A stretch of DNA of 64,000 bases from Alkalihalobacillus sp. BA299 (GTDB lineage Bacteria > Bacillota > Bacilli > Bacillales > Bacillaceae_F), in contig NZ_JAFLJM010000014.1 in NCBI RefSeq assembly GCF_017745675.1, forward strand, positions 62,001 through 126,000, given 5' to 3'. Shown piece after piece: positions 60,001 to 64,000 of the stretch. The number at the start of each line of letters is the position of its first letter. The first letter of the stretch is position 1. The notes beneath the pieces were generated by a model, which searched no databases, was not told the origin of the DNA, and worked only from the letters and a program-made list of their open reading frames with translations. The translations under genes were made by a program, and so were the position numbers.

Positions 60001-61851
60001 TTAGAACAGAACATATTTTGTTAATTTTTCTACAAATACGTCTATCTTTTCGTTTATTTTAGTGCGTTCTTCTCCAGTTGGATAAGCGAGGGAATCATTT
60101 GTTCCACAAACAAGGTAATCACTACGTCTGCCTTGCTCTGTTAACTTATCTTGCACCCATGCTTCAAAAGCACGAGCTGCAAGTTCAACATTGCTGGACC
60201 AATACTTCCCTTCTTTACCACGATCTAAAGAGATAGACTGTAAGAAAAACTCACTTTTATCGCTTGGATAAGGAATGCTTTCTACTCTTTCTCCTGTTTG
60301 TTGTTCGTGATACCAGGCTAAAGCTTGAGCACTTTTCTTTAAATCTCTTGCCATCCTACGTTCAAACCTCTGAACTTCTTTATCTCGGTCACTTGAACTA
60401 TAAAAAGACAGCATCTTTACTCGATAATCCAAGCGGGACTTAGCTTCATGATAGTAATGCGTCATGATGGCTGTTAAATCACCTTTATATTTGCTATACA
60501 TAGCCTTAAAGGAAGAACTAACACGCCATTTATCGCCTTCTTTATTTTCATTTTGTAAATAAGATAAAGAGTTTCCTTCTTTGATTTCTTTGATTAAGTC
60601 ACTCATAGCATTTTTTATATCACTTACAATGGTTAAGCCAATTCCCTCTAAATTTGATAAGTATCCGATATGACCATTTTTATGGTTATGGGAATGCGAA
60701 AACAGGAAGTTATCTAAGGCATGAAACCATTCATGAGCGGTCACACCTAAAGTACCTTTATCCCGAGTAAAATTAATGACTCGTTCGCGCGGCTCATAAT
60801 GAGCAAGCGCCTTTCCTCTTCCTCTTGCACCAAAAGCTAGGGCAAGATCGGAGTTTAAGGAGACATCAAAATCGGAAACACCTAAAATATCTGCAAGGTC
60901 ATGAAAAGCTTCGGAGCATCTAAAGATATGCTCTAATCCCTTGTCGTCATTAACGTAATTTCCAAATTGTATTCCTCGGAACATAAAGATACGAAGCATA
61001 TCTTCCGGCTTTTCTACATTCGTCACTCGCCCACCATTGCGGTCAGGTCGTTCTGGTAACTCTCTTTCCCAAACAGGCTTATTCTTCTTTCCTGTTTTAG
61101 TAGATTTTTTTGGTGCAAGAAGTTCATCCCAGGACTGCAATTTGTTAATGGTACTAAGGGTACTATTAATACTCGCTTGTTTGGTGAAAAAGTTTTTAAA
61201 GGATTTACCTAATACACTGAAATTCCATTGATTTGCATCGATGATACAATCTAAACGTTTCTCAGCTAATTCAATACGTCTTTTCAAAGTATTAACTGCC
61301 TTTGTATCCGACTTATCTGTATCATTTAATTCCTTCCGCAAATTAGCAATGTGGTTTTCTGTATAGGTACTGTCAGATCCTTCAAAGACAAGTTGATTAT
61401 TCATCTTGTCGATAAACGAACTAAATTGTTCCCAAGTAACCAATTCATTAAATCGCTTCTTCAATTCTTGAGTAGCATGAAAATAGGCTTTACGAGTTTT
61501 TGCACTGTCTGAAGGCTGAGAGTCGATACGTTGAATTAACAATTGCTTTAATCGAGCAACCTTAACATCTACACCTTTCTCTTTTTCATCTTCCAGTGAA
61601 AAATCTGCAAACAATTCTTGTTTTGAAACTAATTCCGCAGCAAGTACAGCTGAACTACCTTCAATTTGATCCAATAGCTCTACTGATTTTTTATCTGCAA
61701 ACAATTTTCGTAAAGCAGCTTCACTTTTTCTACTCCCCGCAATTTCCTCACCCACGTCATAGGAAATTTTACGATTCCCTTGTACGTCTGTACGAATATC
61801 TACCGGTTTATTACTGGCCTCTATATCGAATAAACTTATTTGTTGTGCCAT
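60001..61851 (-). CDS. LPD1-type large polyvalent protein with HExxH
   Basis: A 616-aa protein. It starts MAQQISLFDIE, a clamp-binding-type motif at the N terminus. A helical N-terminal half is followed by a conserved LPD1-like region from about residue 285: LRIFMFRGIQFGNYVND, SEAFHDLADILG, LALAFGARGRGKALAHYEPRE (quoted in parts), then GVTAHEWFHALDN (HExxH, about residue 380). This is typical of plasmid and mobile-element polyvalent proteins of unknown function. The metal-protease motif may be active. Behind AAGGAGAGG. Confidence 0.8.
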   Translation of the reverse strand: MAQQISLFDIEASNKPVDIRTDVQGNRKISYDVGEEIAGSRKSEAALRKLFADKKSVELLDQIEGSSAVLAAELVSKQELFADFSLEDEKEKGVDVKVARLKQLLIQRIDSQPSDSAKTRKAYFHATQELKKRFNELVTWEQFSSFIDKMNNQLVFEGSDSTYTENHIANLRKELNDTDKSDTKAVNTLKRRIELAEKRLDCIIDANQWNFSVLGKSFKNFFTKQASINSTLSTINKLQSWDELLAPKKSTKTGKKNKPVWERELPERPDRNGGRVTNVEKPEDMLRIFMFRGIQFGNYVNDDKGLEHIFRCSEAFHDLADILGVSDFDVSLNSDLALAFGARGRGKALAHYEPRERVINFTRDKGTLGVTAHEWFHALDNFLFSHSHNHKNGHIGYLSNLEGIGLTIVSDIKNAMSDLIKEIKEGNSLSYLQNENKEGDKWRVSSSFKAMYSKYKGDLTAIMTHYYHEAKSRLDYRVKMLSFYSSSDRDKEVQRFERRMARDLKKSAQALAWYHEQQTGERVESIPYPSDKSEFFLQSISLDRGKEGKYWSSNVELAARAFEAWVQDKLTEQGRRSDYLVCGTNDSLAYPTGEERTKINEKIDVFVEKLTKYVLF

Positions 61852-61876
61852 TTATACCTCTCCTTGTTTAGTTAAT

Positions 61877-61914
61877 AAAAAAAGAGAACAAGTCTACTTA
61901 AAGACTCATTCTCT
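61877..61914 (-). terminator. Intrinsic terminator before the LPD1 gene
   Basis: Minus strand AGAGAATGAGTCT...AGACTTGTTCTCT then TTTTTTTATT, between the DNA methylase and the LPD1 gene. Confidence 0.7.
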
Positions 61915-61950
61915 GATAAATACACTCTCAAATTGATTAATAAAATACTT

Positions 61951-63018
61951 CTACACAAGTTTACGAACTAATCCGGCGGGTGTAATAACTTTAACTGAAA
62001 CATCCCGCTTAGTCCGTTCTTTCATAATTTTAGTCTTTGCCCCACTATCATGTACTTTTACTTCTTCTTCTTGGATTTTAGAAACAATCTCAAGACCTTG
62101 TACAAGATGAAGATCATCCCCTTCTCCTAAAAGCCCATTAACAGCACCTGACGCAAGTAAGAGCGCCATTTGACCTTGATTTAATGGTAAGATAGGGTGA
62201 CCGCCAATTTCCAATTCTTTCGGCTTTGTACGGGCTTTAAATTGTTCCATACCCTTAGAAGTGCGAATGGCATTATGATAATCGGTTTTCAACTCTAATT
62301 TTGTGTAGAATGTCCGTAACTCTGTAGCTCCACCTGGAACGGTCCATTGATGTTTCCCAACTAATAGATTAAGAGGGGTAACTTTTGTTTTAACAAAATC
62401 CTCATTATCTAAATTCATTAGGAATTCCAAAAGTTTTTCATTAAAATCTTTAAACTTTCCTCTTTTTTTCGTTCCAATAAAAACACATTGACGAAAATCA
62501 TCATAATCCTCATCACTAAAACGGAGCATTCCTATATTTTCAAAGTAATTCGCTAAATGACGAGCAATCTTTTTATCAGCAAAGCGGTAAGAAGGGATTA
62601 CATAAATCATGACTCCACCTTCTTTAAGATATCTAGTGTTTCTAACAAGTTCTAGATACTCTTTCCGTTCCGCTCCATTATCTTCAATACCCTTCATGGT
62701 AAAATCATATGGTGGATTTAGAAAGACACAAGAAAAAACATCATTCTGTATCACCATTGACTCAATCGGGGCATTAATACAATGGTCTAAGACTTGGTTG
62801 GCTTTTTCAAACCTTCCTTTATCTAATTCGACGCCATAGGTTTTGATTTCTACATTTTCACGGTTTTGGGCAATTTGTTGTAAAATTGCTCCTTCACCAC
62901 AAGTAGGGTCAAACCAAGCACCATCTGATTGCACATCTAATAGTTGATAAATATACTCTCCTTGACGTTCTGGGGTAGCAAAAAATCCAGCACGCAGCTT
63001 ATTACCGATATGTGACAT
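61951..63018 (-). CDS. DUF6094-type DNA methyltransferase
   Basis: A 355-aa class I SAM methylase: WFDPTCGEGAILQQIA (motif I, about residue 35) and SCVFLNPPYDFTM (NPPY, motif IV, about 95) suggest an N6-adenine or N4-cytosine enzyme. A C-terminal region contains no clear target-recognition domain. Such methylases sit next to LPD-type proteins and SNF2-like helicases in plasmids. The start ATG follows GGGAGG. Function may be to mark the element's own DNA. Confidence 0.8.
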   Translation of the reverse strand: MSHIGNKLRAGFFATPERQGEYIYQLLDVQSDGAWFDPTCGEGAILQQIAQNRENVEIKTYGVELDKGRFEKANQVLDHCINAPIESMVIQNDVFSCVFLNPPYDFTMKGIEDNGAERKEYLELVRNTRYLKEGGVMIYVIPSYRFADKKIARHLANYFENIGMLRFSDEDYDDFRQCVFIGTKKRGKFKDFNEKLLEFLMNLDNEDFVKTKVTPLNLLVGKHQWTVPGGATELRTFYTKLELKTDYHNAIRTSKGMEQFKARTKPKELEIGGHPILPLNQGQMALLLASGAVNGLLGEGDDLHLVQGLEIVSKIQEEEVKVHDSGAKTKIMKERTKRDVSVKVITPAGLVRKLV

Positions 63019-63044
63019 TTTAAAATTCCTCCCTAAAAATTAGA

Positions 63045-63224
63045 TTAATAAATGGGTGTTTCCCAAAGGTCGAGTGCTGCTTCAAACCGATAACCTTCAT
63101 TGATAGCAATTTCATATACAACCGATTTATTAATATCCGTTGTTCCATCATAAAAAAGGTCATAACCATAGCTTTGCAGCTTATCGATTAATTGTTTTTT
63201 AGAAATAAACTCAGCTTTTGGCAT
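63045..63224 (-). CDS. Small protein (59 aa)
   Basis: A 59-aa ORF starting at ATG eight bases after AGGAGG. Helical N terminus (ISKKQLIDKLQSYGYD) and a Trp near the C terminus. It lies between the methylase and the 63293 gene; a hairpin with T-run (63251-63286) precedes it. Not recognised. Confidence 0.6.
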   Translation of the reverse strand: MPKAEFISKKQLIDKLQSYGYDLFYDGTTDINKSVVYEIAINEGYRFEAALDLWETPIY

Positions 63225-63250
63225 CCAACATTCCTCCTAAAGATTCTAAA

Positions 63251-63286
63251 AATAAAAGAAAAAGACCAATATTGATCTTTTTCTTT
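63251..63286 (-). terminator. Hairpin with T-run
   Basis: AAAGAAAAAGATCAA/TTGGTCTTTTTCTTT on the minus strand, between the 63293 and 63045 genes in the same direction. Confidence 0.6.
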
Positions 63287-63292
63287 AATGGA

Positions 63293-63496
63293 CTATAAAG
63301 ATTTGTATATATCCTCCATAGTCGAATCTCCTAATACTTCACTGTTAAACACAATTTGGTAGGCTTCTTCTAAATTGCCATTTTTCTTTGCTAAATCGTT
63401 GGCCATAAATTTAATTAAGGCATCTTGATCAGCAAACTTCTTCATTTTTTCCAAATTGAATACAACAGTATTTTCACTCTGATTTTGCTTACTCAT
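63293..63496 (-). CDS. Small protein (67 aa)
   Basis: A 67-aa soluble helical protein behind AAGGGAG. The middle has DQDALIKFMANDLAKK. Not recognised. Confidence 0.55.
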   Translation of the reverse strand: MSKQNQSENTVVFNLEKMKKFADQDALIKFMANDLAKKNGNLEEAYQIVFNSEVLGDSTMEDIYKSL

Positions 63497-63536
63497 AAAT
63501 ATTCTCCCTTCAAACCATTAACGGATATTGAGTTTA

Positions 63537-63998
63537 TTAAACTAATCCATTAGACTTCATTTCTTCTAAGAAGTCCTCTAAAGTTAAATCGTATCGTTCC
63601 TCACCAAATTCATACATGATTACATACCTTTCATCAGCTGATAGTGACCCAATTTTCGATGGTCCCCAACCAGTTTGAATGGTATGGCCTTTGTATTTCT
63701 TAGCAAGTTTTTTGATACTTTCTTTCTTTGGATCTAGCTTTCTGTTCTCAACAAGTTTCACAAACATGGAGATTGGATAGCTATATTGAATGCCATCGTT
63801 TTCTTCCCCAATAAACTTAGTCCGGTTCAACTTAAGAAAAGCAACCTTTTCACCAGAAGATACTTCAATAATGTCACCTGGTTTTAGTGCTTTAAGTTGA
63901 GTCTTCTTTTGATTAAGTTCATGTTGTTTAGATTGCTGAGCTTTTGCTCTCTCTAAAAGAATTTCATCTGAAAGTCCTTCTCCTTTATTTGCAAACAT
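63537..63998 (-). CDS. KOW/SH3-like protein (153 aa, possibly partial)
   Basis: Contains GDIIEVSSGEKVAFLKLNRTKFIGEE, a small barrel-like segment near residues 40-70, and a basic middle (KKESIKKLAKKYKG). The ORF begins two bases from the window edge, so its true start may lie outside. The charged helical N terminus (ERAKAQQSKQHELNQKK) fits a coiled coil. Not recognised. Confidence 0.5.
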   Translation of the reverse strand: MFANKGEGLSDEILLERAKAQQSKQHELNQKKTQLKALKPGDIIEVSSGEKVAFLKLNRTKFIGEENDGIQYSYPISMFVKLVENRKLDPKKESIKKLAKKYKGHTIQTGWGPSKIGSLSADERYVIMYEFGEERYDLTLEDFLEEMKSNGLV

Positions 63999-64000
63999 TT

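Overview
The window is AT-rich and reads as part of a large plasmid, or plasmid-like element, of a spore-forming Bacillaceae. The signs are AGGAGG-type ribosome sites, frequent GTG/TTG starts, a Spo0E-like phosphatase, a YolD protein behind a LexA-type promoter, a DUF2187 protein and an RNPP-like (HTH+TPR) regulator. About nine tenths of the genes lie on the minus strand. I see no rRNA, tRNA, CRISPR array or insertion sequence. The identification as a plasmid is inferred from the replicon and conserved backbone genes.

Layout: (1) 0.5-27 kb is an accessory arm of mostly small minus-strand genes. It holds a DpdA/TGT-like protein next to a ParB-like protein, a PAPS-reductase/DndC-like protein, an orphan C5-cytosine methylase, GNAT, zinc-ribbon and membrane proteins, a secreted thermonuclease lipoprotein, a GIY-YIG protein, and a coiled-coil protein separated from an HTH/RHH protein by a cluster of AGGTTTACC repeats. 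(2) 27-31 kb carries a tyrosine recombinase, a response regulator split by an in-frame stop, and LexA-controlled yolD. (3) 31-40 kb is a four-gene extended Type III restriction-modification operon (SNF2 helicase, DUF4391, Mod, Res). (4) 40-49 kb has a DinG-like helicase, a DUF1173 protein, topoisomerase III, DUF2187, a split YdjM, DUF2325 and a LuxR-type regulator. (5) 49-51 kb is a two-gene membrane-protein operon behind a cyclic-di-GMP-I riboswitch and terminator. (6) 52-64 kb is the backbone: a large SNF2-like helicase, an ArdC/LtrC-like antirestriction protein, the replicon (initiator with a DnaA-N domain, 19-bp palindromic iterons with a perfect DnaA box, and a probable antisense RNA in the rep leader), an LPD1-type protein with HExxH, and a DUF6094-type DNA methylase.

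Two patterns cut across the genes. First, five copies of one structured 5' leader RNA, each about 37-39 nt below a -10 box, head five separate minus-strand transcription units including the ArdC gene. Each ends in a long stem followed by a U-run. A second leader family has two copies, and intrinsic terminators sit just upstream of many other genes, so RNA-level control (attenuation or processive antitermination) looks widespread. Second, at least nine otherwise unrelated proteins carry a terminal or near-terminal beta-clamp-binding-type motif (QLSLF, QLDIF, QLELDLF, QLGFELF), which suggests recruitment to the replication fork.

Several small genes are broken by apparent -1 frameshifts in A- or T-runs. 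These may be real decay, recoding or homopolymer errors in the assembly.
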